This document shows positions 7,249 to 13,680 of a DNA stretch of 16,340 bases, piece after piece. The stretch is from NCBI GenBank assembly GCA_004555655.1, contig SFHJ01000038.1, positions 1-16,340 of the forward strand. Direction: 5' to 3'. The DNA is from Clostridiales bacterium. GTDB taxonomy: Bacteria; Bacillota; Clostridia; Oscillospirales; Oscillospiraceae. The notes below the pieces were generated by a model, which was given only the letters and a program-made list of their open reading frames with translations, ran no database searches and had not been told where the DNA came from. Position 1 is the stretch's first letter; the number at the start of each line of letters is the position of its first letter. Both the position numbers and the translations under genes were made by a program.

Positions 7249-7303
7249 ATTTTAGAATTTTTTTGTTAACTGCAAAAGCAAGGCAGAGTTAAACCTTTGT
7301 AAA
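7249..7303 (-). promoter_or_regulatory. Pho-box array and promoter of pstS
   Basis: Reading the minus strand towards pstS, TTTACA (7303-7298), TTAACT (7292-7287), a weaker TTGCTT (7281-7276) and TTAACA (7269-7264) follow one another at steps of 11, 11 and 12 bp. This matches the PhoP/PhoB binding pattern known in Firmicutes (TT(A/T)ACA-like repeats about 11 bp apart). A -10 candidate TAAAAT lies at 7254-7249. The position 17 bp upstream of it (TTTTGC, 7277-7272) is a poor -35, consistent with an activator-dependent promoter. Confidence 0.75.
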
Positions 7304-7367
7304 AAGATTTTCCGGATCTCCCGACGGATTTTACAATCCCCGCGCTGCGCAGCGGCATGACAAAAAG

Positions 7368-7399
7368 AAAAATGGCTGCACATCCGTGCAGCCATTTTT
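7368..7399 (-). terminator. Strong terminator after pgi, possibly bidirectional
   Basis: A perfect 13-bp stem, AAAAATGGCTGCA (7368-7380) with its complement at 7387-7399, closes a 6-base loop. On the minus strand it begins 12 bases after the pgi stop and is followed by a T-rich tail. The plus-strand side also ends in five T's. It insulates the pgi operon from the pstS promoter region. Confidence 0.9.
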
Positions 7400-7411
7400 C
7401 AAAAGCCAGTA

Positions 7412-8698
7412 TCAATAGCCGGGTTTGCCCAGCAGGTGGAACATATTCTTCTTATACGCCTCCACACCGGGCTGGTCGAACGGGTTCACGCCCGAAATGT
7501 AGCCCGACACGCCGCAGGCGAACTCGAAGAAGTAGATGAGCGCGCCGACCGCCTCTTCGCAGTTGCGCGGCAGGCGGATCTCAGTCACGGGCACGCCGCC
7601 GGAGATATGCGCGGCCTTGGTGGCCTGCATGGCCTTCTCGTTGATGTAGCTCAGCTCGCGGCCGGCCAGATAATTGAGCCCGTCAAGGTTTGCCTCGTCG
7701 CCGGGAACCTGTACGGAGGCCTCGGTTTCGTCGAAGAACACGACCGTCTCCTGCAGCATGCGGCGGCCATCCTGAATGTACTGGCCCATGGAGTGCAGAT
7801 CGGGTGTGAGATCGACGGACGCCGGGAAGATGCCCACGCCGTCCTTGCCCTCGGACTCGCCGTAGAGCTGCTTCCACCACTCTGCCATGAAGCGGAACGC
7901 CGGTTCATAGGCCGCAAGGATCTCCACAAACTTGCCATTGGCGCTGAGGTACTGGCGGCTCATGGCGTACTGCGCGGCTGCGCTGTTGACGCCAAGCGAC
8001 AGGCACTGCTCACGCTCCTGTGCCGCGCCCTGCATGAGCTTTTTGATATCGATGCCGCAGCACGCGATGGGCAGCAGACCCACGGCCGTAAGCACGCTGT
8101 AGCGGCCGCCGATGTTGTCGGGCACGATGAAACTCTCATAGCCCTCCTGCGTGGCAAGCGTCTTGAGCGCACCGCGCGCTTTATCGGTGGTGGCGTAGAT
8201 GCGCGATTTCGCGCCGTCTTTGCCGTACTTCTTTTCCAGCAGCTCCTTAAAGATGCGGAAGGCGATGGCGGGCTCGGTGGTGGTGCCGGATTTGGAGATG
8301 ACGTTCACGGAGAAATCACGCTCGCCAATCATGGCGATGATCTCCCTGACGGCCTGCGCAGAGATACCGTTGCCGGCAAAGTAGATATCGGGAGTGTCCT
8401 TCGTCAGTGCGTTGTAGTTGGGGCTTTTGAGCAGCTCGACCACGGCGCGCGCGCCGAGATACGAACCGCCGATGCCGACCACGACCAGCGCCTTGGAGTC
8501 GGCCTTGATCTTCTGTGCCGCTTTCTCAATGCGGGCAAATTCATCCTTGTCGTAATCCACCGGCAGATTGACCCAGCCGGTAAAGCCGCTGCCCGCGCCG
8601 GTGCCGTTCACCAGCGTATCGATGGCAGCCTGGCAGGCCTGCTCGTTCAGAGGCTCCGTTACAAACTGCTGTGTTCCGCTCAGATCGATTTTTACCAT
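7412..8698 (-). CDS. pgi: Glucose-6-phosphate isomerase
   Basis: Cytoplasmic glycolytic enzyme that interconverts glucose 6-phosphate and fructose 6-phosphate. At 428 residues it is the short bacterial form found in Firmicutes. Sugar-phosphate isomerase motifs are VVGIGGSYLGARA (73-85), SKSGTTTEPA (135-144) and NIGGRYSVLTAVGLLP (195-210). Active-site candidates are E281 in YGESEGKDG, H302 in DLHSMGQYIQDG and K416 in the family signature NPFDQPGVEAYK (405-416). GGAGG precedes the ATG at a normal distance. It lies 51 bases after the glucokinase gene on the same strand, so the two enzymes that start glycolysis are probably co-transcribed. Confidence 0.97.
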   Translation of the reverse strand: MVKIDLSGTQQFVTEPLNEQACQAAIDTLVNGTGAGSGFTGWVNLPVDYDKDEFARIEKAAQKIKADSKALVVVGIGGSYLGARAVVELLKSPNYNALTKDTPDIYFAGNGISAQAVREIIAMIGERDFSVNVISKSGTTTEPAIAFRIFKELLEKKYGKDGAKSRIYATTDKARGALKTLATQEGYESFIVPDNIGGRYSVLTAVGLLPIACCGIDIKKLMQGAAQEREQCLSLGVNSAAAQYAMSRQYLSANGKFVEILAAYEPAFRFMAEWWKQLYGESEGKDGVGIFPASVDLTPDLHSMGQYIQDGRRMLQETVVFFDETEASVQVPGDEANLDGLNYLAGRELSYINEKAMQATKAAHISGGVPVTEIRLPRNCEEAVGALIYFFEFACGVSGYISGVNPFDQPGVEAYKKNMFHLLGKPGY

Positions 8699-8749
8699 AT
8701 GAAATCCTCCAATGTCAATTATTATTCCGGGAATCAGGCTGAAAAAGCG

Positions 8750-9700
8750 TTATTTTTCCGCGTCCCTGCGCAGCATCGCCGCGCCGATGATACCGGCGTC
8801 ATTGCCCATGACGGCGGGAACCAGCTTGCCGCGCGTTTTGTAGAAGCACTTGTCGGTGACCAGCTGCTGCAGCGGCTCAAACAGGAAATCGCCCGCGCCG
8901 CATACACCGCCGCCGATGGCCAGTACTTCAGGATCCAACATGTTGTAGATCGACGCGCAGGCCGAGCTGAGGTGGCCGAGGTATGCGTCAAAGACGGCCC
9001 TGGCCGTCTCGTCGCCGGCCTTGGCGCAGTCGATGACAAAGCGCGCGTCGACGCGCGTTTCATCTCCGCCGCTCATTTTGGCCAGCATACTCTCGGGATG
9101 CGCGAGCATGGCTTTTCGGCCGTCGCGCGCAAGGCCCGTGGCCGAGCAATACGCCTCCATGCAGCCGTGGTTGCCGCAGGTGCAATACTCGCCGTCGTCG
9201 ACGAGATACGCATGGCCCAGCTCCACGCCCTGATTGAGTCCGCCGTTGAACATCTTGCCGTTTAAAATGATGCCGCCGCCAAGACCCGTGCCCAGCGTGA
9301 ACAGAACCGCCGTCCTGCAGCCGACAAACGCGCCCTTATAGAGCTCGGCAAGTGCCGCACCGTTGGCATCGTTTGCCATATAGACGGGCGTACCGGGGAA
9401 GCGCGCCGCCATCATGGGCTGGAACGGCACGCCGTGGAAGCCCAGATTATATGCGTCAATGATCGTCCGGCCGCTGGGGTCAATGCTGCCGGGGATGACA
9501 ATGCCGATGGACTCCAGCTGCTCCTGCGCCACATTGCCGGATGCAAGCAGCGCGCGGATGGCCTCGGCCAGCTTGTCCGCCACGATTTCACCGTCTGCCT
9601 GCGGAAAGGGGATGCTGCTGCGCGCGACGATCTCGAGCGTTTCATCCACAAGGCCGATTTTGATATTTGTGCCGCCGATGTCAACACCGATCTGATACAT
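8750..9700 (-). CDS. glk: ROK-family glucokinase
   Basis: A 316-residue sugar kinase of the ROK family, most likely making glucose 6-phosphate from glucose and ATP. The phosphate-binding loop is DIGGTNIKIGLVD (7-19), the catalytic base is D111 in NDANG, and the sugar-contacting and zinc region has GVELGH (158-163; zinc ligand H163) followed by CTCGNHGCME (173-182; C173, C175, C180). There is no amino-terminal DNA-binding domain, so it is an enzyme rather than a ROK repressor. I chose the ATG at 9700 because AGGAGG lies 8 bases upstream. Pairing with pgi favours glucose as substrate, but other ROK kinases act on N-acetylmannosamine or fructose, so specificity is inferred. Confidence 0.9.
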   Translation of the reverse strand: MYQIGVDIGGTNIKIGLVDETLEIVARSSIPFPQADGEIVADKLAEAIRALLASGNVAQEQLESIGIVIPGSIDPSGRTIIDAYNLGFHGVPFQPMMAARFPGTPVYMANDANGAALAELYKGAFVGCRTAVLFTLGTGLGGGIILNGKMFNGGLNQGVELGHAYLVDDGEYCTCGNHGCMEAYCSATGLARDGRKAMLAHPESMLAKMSGGDETRVDARFVIDCAKAGDETARAVFDAYLGHLSSACASIYNMLDPEVLAIGGGVCGAGDFLFEPLQQLVTDKCFYKTRGKLVPAVMGNDAGIIGAAMLRRDAEK

Positions 9701-9730
9701 GGAACATTCCTCCTGTGTCTTTCTGCCTTT

Positions 9731-9759
9731 ATTATCCCTCTGTTTGGTCTTCGCGTCAA
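9731..9759 (-). promoter_or_regulatory. Promoter for glk-pgi inside the upstream gene's end
   Basis: On the minus strand TTGACG (9759-9754), 17 bp and GATAAT (9736-9731) form a near-consensus housekeeping promoter. Its -35 overlaps the stop codon of the amidohydrolase gene, and the glk start lies 30 bases downstream of the -10. It allows glk-pgi to be transcribed without the amidohydrolase. Confidence 0.75.
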
Positions 9760-10559
9760 GTCCCGGCGCCGTCGGAAAGGCCAAAGAGTTTCATAAAATT
9801 TCCATATAAAATCGTCTCGTTTGTCCCCTCGTCGAATCCGAGCGCCAAAAACCGCTTGAGTTCTTCCTTCGGCGACCACATGGGAAAGTCCGAGCCGAAC
9901 AAAAACCGCTCCGTGCCCAGCTTGTCAAACAGGTGCATGATCATATCGTGATCGGTCATGCCAAGCGAACTTGACGTGTCGTAAAGCACGTTCTCGGGCT
10001 GCGGATGCGCAAGCGAGCGCTCCCATGCGCCCCAGCCGCCGAAGTGCGCGGCGATGACCTGCAGATCCGGTGCCTTGCGCAGCAGATTCGTCAGCCGCTC
10101 GGGAGAGGAAAAGTCGTAGCGGTAGTCGCCCATGTGGAATAGAACCGGCATGCCTCTTCGCGCCATGGCGCGGTAGGTCTCGATGGCGGAGGGGTCGTCG
10201 ATGGCGAGCTTCTGAAAATCCGGATGGATCTTCACCCCGCGAAGGCCCAGCGCGAGCATCCGGTCGAGCTCTTCTTCAAAGCCGTCCATACCGGGGAAGA
10301 TGGAACCGAAGCCGATGAAGTTCGGGTGCGCGGCGACGGCTTCGGAGATGAAGTTGTTGATGTTGTGTACCTGCTTTGGCGTGACAGCGGAATTGCTGAC
10401 CACGCAGCGTGTAATACCGGCGGCCTGTTCCTCGGCTACCAGCACGTCGACGCTGGCCGTGCGCGCAATCTGCACGCCGTAAAAATCGCCGATTGAGCCC
10501 GCCGCCTTGCCGGCCAGCTTGTCGGGGAAGATGTGCGCATGGAAATCTGCTACTTTCAT
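9756..10559 (-). CDS. Amidohydrolase-family (TIM-barrel) metal hydrolase
   Basis: A 267-residue protein of the amidohydrolase-2 type (COG2159-like), a metal-dependent TIM-barrel hydrolase or decarboxylase family. Likely metal ligands are H7 and H9 in DFHAHIF, H142 in LFHMGD, H172 in AAHFGGW and D224 in LFGSDFP. GVKIHPDFQ (108-116) is also typical. The carboxyl end NETILYGNFMKLFGL is the usual final barrel helix. The ATG at 10559 has a modest GAGG ribosome site. It lies 55 bases upstream of glk on the same strand and diverges from the M42 peptidase gene. The substrate cannot be predicted; neighbours suggest no specific pathway. Confidence 0.85.
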   Translation of the reverse strand: MKVADFHAHIFPDKLAGKAAGSIGDFYGVQIARTASVDVLVAEEQAAGITRCVVSNSAVTPKQVHNINNFISEAVAAHPNFIGFGSIFPGMDGFEEELDRMLALGLRGVKIHPDFQKLAIDDPSAIETYRAMARRGMPVLFHMGDYRYDFSSPERLTNLLRKAPDLQVIAAHFGGWGAWERSLAHPQPENVLYDTSSSLGMTDHDMIMHLFDKLGTERFLFGSDFPMWSPKEELKRFLALGFDEGTNETILYGNFMKLFGLSDGAGT

Positions 10560-10622
10560 GGGATTGCCTCGCTTACTGGAAAAGATCGGTCCGGAGCGCG
10601 GCGCGCGCCTGACCGAATATGT

Positions 10623-10651
10623 ATTCTAGCACATTTTTCCGTGCTGTACAA
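10623..10651 (-). promoter_or_regulatory. Promoter of the amidohydrolase gene
   Basis: On the minus strand TTGTAC (10651-10646), a 17-bp spacer and TAGAAT (10628-10623) form a good housekeeping promoter. The leader to the ATG is about 60 bases and contains a small hairpin (10586-10591 with 10611-10616). Confidence 0.65.
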
Positions 10652-10675
10652 CCGTTTTTCGCCGCGTTTGCCTTC

Positions 10676-10704
10676 TTGCGGACACGCGGCAAACGTGATA
10701 CCAT
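10676..10704 (+). promoter_or_regulatory. Promoter of the M42 peptidase gene
   Basis: TTGCGG (10676-10681), a 17-bp spacer and TACCAT (10699-10704) form a plausible promoter 28 bases ahead of the peptidase ATG. It diverges from the amidohydrolase promoter, with the two -35 elements about 25 bp apart. Confidence 0.5.
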
Positions 10705-10732
10705 ATGCGAAGAAACGGTGGGAGGAATGAAC

Positions 10733-11773
10733 ATGCGATTTACATTTGACGAGCAGTTTCTGCTGGATTGTTTCCGCGAGATTGTGCAGACGCCCAGCCC
10801 CGTGGGATATCCGGTGCTTCTGAACCCGGTGCTTGAGCGCTACGCCGCCATGTTCGGCCAGACGGTGCGGTATGACAACAAGAGCACCGCGTATATCACG
10901 CTGGACGGTGAGGACAACAGCAAGACCGTCATGCTGGGCGCGCACGCCGACACGCTCGGCATGATGGTGCGCACCGTGGACGCAGACGGCATGATCCGCG
11001 TGCGGGCGCTCGGCGGCGTGAATTTCGGCAGTCTGGAAGGAGAAACCGTCACCGTCCATACGCGAGACGGCCGCAGCTATACGGGCCTTTTCGCCTGCCA
11101 GTCGCATTCCGTACATGTGTTTGACGACGCGAGAACGCTGGAGCGCAATGAGAATACCATGATAATCCTGCTCGATGAGAAAATCCGCTCGAAGGACGAC
11201 GTTTACGCGCTCGGTATCCGCCACGGCGATTTTGTCAGCGTCGAGCCGCGCTGCCAGGTGGCGCGGAGCGGGTATCTCAAATCGCGCTTTATTGACGACA
11301 AGGCCGCCGTCGCGTGCTGCTTTGCGATGCTCAAATACCTGCACGAGCACCAGCTCAGGCCCAGATACCGCACCGTAATCGCCATCCCGTACTACGAGGA
11401 GATCGGCATGGGCGGCACATATGTGCCGGAGGGCGTGTCGGAATATGTGGCGCTGGACATCGGCCTCATCGGCCCCGGCTACGACGGGAACGAATACGCC
11501 GTGAGCATCTGCGCCAAGGACAACGCTGCGCCGTATGACTATGCGCTGACCACGCGGCTGGTCGAATATGCGAAGAAGGCTGAATGCGACTACGCCGTGG
11601 ATATCTTCTACCGCTACGGCACCGACGCGTCGGCTGCGCTGCGCGCGGGCAACGATCTGCGCGCGGCCGCGTTCGGCATGGCCGTGTACTGCAGCCATGG
11701 CATGGAGCGTACGCACATCGAGGGACTGAGAAACACCATGAATCTGCTGCTGGCCTACGTGCTCGATATCTGA
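10733..11773 (+). CDS. M42-family metallopeptidase (glutamyl aminopeptidase-like)
   Basis: A 346-residue, two-metal aminopeptidase of the M42 type, likely cytoplasmic and acting on peptides. Likely metal ligands and catalytic residues are H71 and D73 in GAHADTLGM, D188 in FIDDKAA (bridging), E222/E223 in YYEEIGMGGT, D242 in ALDIG and H322 in YCSHGMERTH. GTDASAALRAG (296-306) is also typical. M42 enzymes usually form large dodecameric shells. I chose the ATG at 10733 since GGAGG is 7 bases upstream; an ATG two codons earlier abuts the ribosome site. The gene has its own promoter and is followed by a promoter for the next gene, so it may be transcribed alone or read through. Confidence 0.9.
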   Translation: MRFTFDEQFLLDCFREIVQTPSPVGYPVLLNPVLERYAAMFGQTVRYDNKSTAYITLDGEDNSKTVMLGAHADTLGMMVRTVDADGMIRVRALGGVNFGSLEGETVTVHTRDGRSYTGLFACQSHSVHVFDDARTLERNENTMIILLDEKIRSKDDVYALGIRHGDFVSVEPRCQVARSGYLKSRFIDDKAAVACCFAMLKYLHEHQLRPRYRTVIAIPYYEEIGMGGTYVPEGVSEYVALDIGLIGPGYDGNEYAVSICAKDNAAPYDYALTTRLVEYAKKAECDYAVDIFYRYGTDASAALRAGNDLRAAAFGMAVYCSHGMERTHIEGLRNTMNLLLAYVLDI

Positions 11774-11783
11774 GCGCCGGAGC

Positions 11784-11812
11784 TTGACAAGCCCGTATTT
11801 TGGGTATAGAGT
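11784..11812 (+). promoter_or_regulatory. Promoter of the DUF2148 gene
   Basis: A perfect -35, TTGACA (11784-11789), precedes TATAGAGT. Read as TATAGA (11805-11810) the spacer is 15 bp, and read as TAGAGT (11807-11812) it is 17 bp. GGGAGGGG (11832-11839) then gives a strong ribosome site ahead of the ATG at 11846. Confidence 0.6.
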
Positions 11813-11845
11813 AGCAGCAGAATGTACCGGCGGGAGGGGTAATTG

Positions 11846-12415
11846 ATGATCTATTCGTCCTCTGAAATGGAGCAGGCTGCCGTTTTGCAGGCTGCCGCGC
11901 TCATGTGCGCCGCGGCGCGCACCGCGCCCAAGGCCAAGGGGTTGGACAACATTGTGACGCTTGTGCTGACGGGCGAGGACATTGTGCATCTGAGCGATAA
12001 GATGAAGCAAATCGGCCAGCGCGTGTTTGGTGAGCCTGAGGGGCACTTCTTCCGTGACGCGGTAAACCTGCTGCAGGCGCAGGCAGTCGTCATGATCGGT
12101 GTGAAGCGTGCGTGGTATGGGCTTCCCTATTGCTCGATGTGCGGGTTTGCATCCTGCGCCGAGTGCCGCAGGGCAGGGGCCAACTGCGTCTTTGCGCCGA
12201 TGGATCTGGGTATCGCGCTTTCGTCGGCGGTGGCACAGGCCGCAGAGCTTCGTGTGGACAACCGCATTTTGTTCTCCGCCGGAAAAGCCGCGGAGCAGAT
12301 GCACTATCTTGACGGCGATATCATCTGGCAGGCCATACCCATCAGCATCAAGGGCAAAAACCCGTTTTTCGACCGCAAACCGGCGACGTGGCGGAAAGCC
12401 GCGGGACTTGAATAA
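11846..12415 (+). CDS. DUF2148 protein with cysteine cluster (ferredoxin-like)
   Basis: A 189-residue protein of the DUF2148 family (COG4739, described as containing a ferredoxin domain); function unknown. The central cluster C96-x2-C99-x4-C104-x2-C107-x6-C114 could bind an iron-sulfur centre. The amino half resembles the nitroreductase-like start of the family, with AARTAPKAKGLDNIVTLVL (23-41). The carboxyl half has DLGIALSSAVAQAAEL (120-135), an FSAG motif and IPISIKGKNPFFDR. I chose the ATG at 11846 over a TTG at 11843 because of ribosome-site spacing. It follows the M42 peptidase gene by 72 bases and ends at a shared terminator. Confidence 0.85.
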   Translation: MIYSSSEMEQAAVLQAAALMCAAARTAPKAKGLDNIVTLVLTGEDIVHLSDKMKQIGQRVFGEPEGHFFRDAVNLLQAQAVVMIGVKRAWYGLPYCSMCGFASCAECRRAGANCVFAPMDLGIALSSAVAQAAELRVDNRILFSAGKAAEQMHYLDGDIIWQAIPISIKGKNPFFDRKPATWRKAAGLE

Positions 12416-12427
12416 CTGCAAAGAAAC

Positions 12428-12452
12428 GCCCGGAAAGCGCTGCTTTCCGGGC
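12428..12452. terminator. Bidirectional terminator between convergent genes
   Basis: GCCCGGAAAGC (12428-12438) pairs perfectly with GCTTTCCGGGC (12442-12452) around a 3-base loop. The plus-strand tail is AAATTTTATT. The minus-strand tail is GTTTCTTT. It serves the DUF2148 gene on one side and the methyltransferase gene on the other. Confidence 0.85.
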
Positions 12453-12457
12453 AAATT

Positions 12458-12901
12458 TTATTCCTGCTCCAGATCCAGCAAAAACCGCTTGAGGTCAAGG
12501 CCGGCGGAAAAGCCTGTGAGACTGCCGTCCTTGCCGATCACGCGGTGGCACGGAATGAAAAGCAGGATGGGATTTTTGCCGACGGCCCGGCCAACTGCGC
12601 GTGTGGACGAGGGCCTTCCGATGGCGGCGGCAATGTCCGCGTAGCAGCGCGTGCGGCCATGCGGAATCCCGCGCAGCGCCTGCCACACCGCCTGCTCAAA
12701 CGCCGTGCCCGCCGGGCGCAGCGGCAATTCGGCAAGCCTGCCGCCGGAAAGATACGCCGTGATGGCTTCGGCGGCTGCACGCGTCAGTGCGTTCGGCTGT
12801 GCCTGCGCGCACGCCTCTGCGCGCCGCACGCCGGTCACGGCCGCATCGTCCGCCGTGATTTCGAGCATGCACACTGGCAACGTCAGATATTCAACCGCCA
12901 T
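12458..12901 (-). CDS. ogt: Methylated-DNA-[protein]-cysteine S-methyltransferase
   Basis: A 147-residue suicide DNA-repair protein that moves an alkyl group from O6-alkylguanine to its own cysteine. The active-site motif is PCHRVIG (117-123) with nucleophile C118. R101 in SSTRAVGRAVGKNP is the likely arginine finger of the helix-turn-helix, and FEQAVWQALRGIPHGRTRCYADIA (68-91, interrupted here only by numbering) is the DNA-binding entry typical of the family. I chose the ATG at 12901, which shares one base with the stop of the upstream rluA-type gene (TGATG), so translation is probably coupled. Longer readings run into that gene. The amino-terminal half is weakly conserved, as usual for the family. 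Confidence 0.93.
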   Translation of the reverse strand: MAVEYLTLPVCMLEITADDAAVTGVRRAEACAQAQPNALTRAAAEAITAYLSGGRLAELPLRPAGTAFEQAVWQALRGIPHGRTRCYADIAAAIGRPSSTRAVGRAVGKNPILLFIPCHRVIGKDGSLTGFSAGLDLKRFLLDLEQE

Positions 12902-13560
12902 CACAGTCCCTCCATCAAAAACAGATTCCACGGCAAGCTGTCCGGCGGCAGCCTGGTAAACGTCATTTCCGCGCCGCTGATCGGGTGAGAAAACCGCAGC
13001 CGGTACGACCAAAGCGCGCACGCGCAGCGGTTATCGCCGCCGCCGTATTTCCCGTCGCCCAGAAGCGGCAGCTTTCTGGATGCGAACTGCGCGCGGATCT
13101 GGTGCGTGCGGCCCGTGAAAAGCTGCACGCACACGAGCGAGAGCCAGCCCGCGCCGTCCGGGACGCGCTGCACAAGCGTATAGGCCAGCCGCGCCTCACG
13201 TGCGCCAGCGCGTTTGCGCGTTACCACGAAGGTCTTGTTCTTTGTGCGGTCGTGATACAGAAGATCGCAGAGCGTATCCGCCTGCCGCTGCGGCGCGCCG
13301 CGCAGCACGGCGAGATATTCCTTCTGCAGTTCGCCCGCCTGCACCTGCCGCGACAGCGCGGCGGCAGCGGGCTGCGTTTTTGCGTAGACCATCACGCCGC
13401 CTACGATCTGGTCAAGCCGGTGCACCGGAAAGACCGCTTTGCAGCCGAGCTGCGCGCGCAAAAGCTGCGGCATCGCGCCGGGCACCTCTCCCTGCGCGGC
13501 CGTGCCCACCGGTTTGACGCACACGGCGATATGCGCGTCGTCGTATACGATCTCAAGCAT
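12901..13560 (-). CDS. RluA-family pseudouridine synthase
   Basis: A 219-residue enzyme that converts uridine to pseudouridine in RNA. The catalytic motif is VHRLDQIVGGVMVYAK (46-61) with catalytic D50. Other family stretches are LQKEYLAVLRG (78-88) and LFTGRTHQIRAQFA (147-160), followed by LLGDGKYGG. There is no amino-terminal S4 RNA-binding domain, so it resembles the shorter RluA-type enzymes. The usual HRLDxxTSG is HRLDQIVGG here, a variant seen in some Firmicute members as far as I know. The target (tRNA or 23S rRNA position) cannot be told from sequence. GAGGTG lies 7-8 bases ahead of the ATG. It is co-transcribed with ogt. Confidence 0.9.
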   Translation of the reverse strand: MLEIVYDDAHIAVCVKPVGTAAQGEVPGAMPQLLRAQLGCKAVFPVHRLDQIVGGVMVYAKTQPAAAALSRQVQAGELQKEYLAVLRGAPQRQADTLCDLLYHDRTKNKTFVVTRKRAGAREARLAYTLVQRVPDGAGWLSLVCVQLFTGRTHQIRAQFASRKLPLLGDGKYGGGDNRCACALWSYRLRFSHPISGAEMTFTRLPPDSLPWNLFLMEGL

Positions 13561-13579
13561 ACGTGTTCACCTCGCCGTT

Positions 13580-13609
13580 ATCATACCATGCCCCGGCGCG
13601 GGAATGCAA
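13580..13609 (-). promoter_or_regulatory. Promoter of the rluA-type/ogt operon
   Basis: On the minus strand TTGCAT (13609-13604), an 18-bp spacer and TATGAT (13585-13580) form a good promoter about 20 bases ahead of the start codon. Its -35 is one arm of an inverted repeat shared with the divergent promoter. Confidence 0.65.
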
Positions 13610-13618
13610 CCGCCGGGC

Positions 13619-13647
13619 TTGCATTCTCCAATTTCAGGCGATATAAT
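13619..13647 (+). promoter_or_regulatory. Promoter of the ABC transporter gene
   Basis: TTGCAT (13619-13624), exactly 17 bp and a perfect TATAAT (13642-13647) form a strong housekeeping promoter. GGAG (13669-13672) lies 8 bases ahead of the ATG at 13681. The -35 is the second arm of the inverted repeat described under findings. Confidence 0.8.
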
Positions 13648-13680
13648 ATAGCTGGATTATGGTAAAATGGAGTAATATAC

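Noticed and set aside
7436..9265. 609-codon open frame on the plus strand across pgi and glk
   Set aside because: It mirrors two clear enzymes on the other strand, crosses their intergenic gap, and shows no family motifs.
8750..9700. ROK protein read as a transcriptional repressor
   Set aside because: There is no amino-terminal helix-turn-helix, and the kinase motifs including D111 and the zinc cysteines are all intact.
10556..12454. 632-codon open frame on the minus strand, opposite the M42 peptidase and DUF2148 genes
   Set aside because: It is antisense to two well-recognised proteins and has a low-complexity His/Arg/Ala-rich composition typical of shadow frames in GC-rich DNA. No domain is recognisable.
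12902..13021. Longer amino terminus of the methyltransferase, starting at 13021
   Set aside because: It would overlap the pseudouridine synthase by 40 codons and adds nothing family-like. The ATG at 12901 gives the normal family length and a one-base stop/start overlap.
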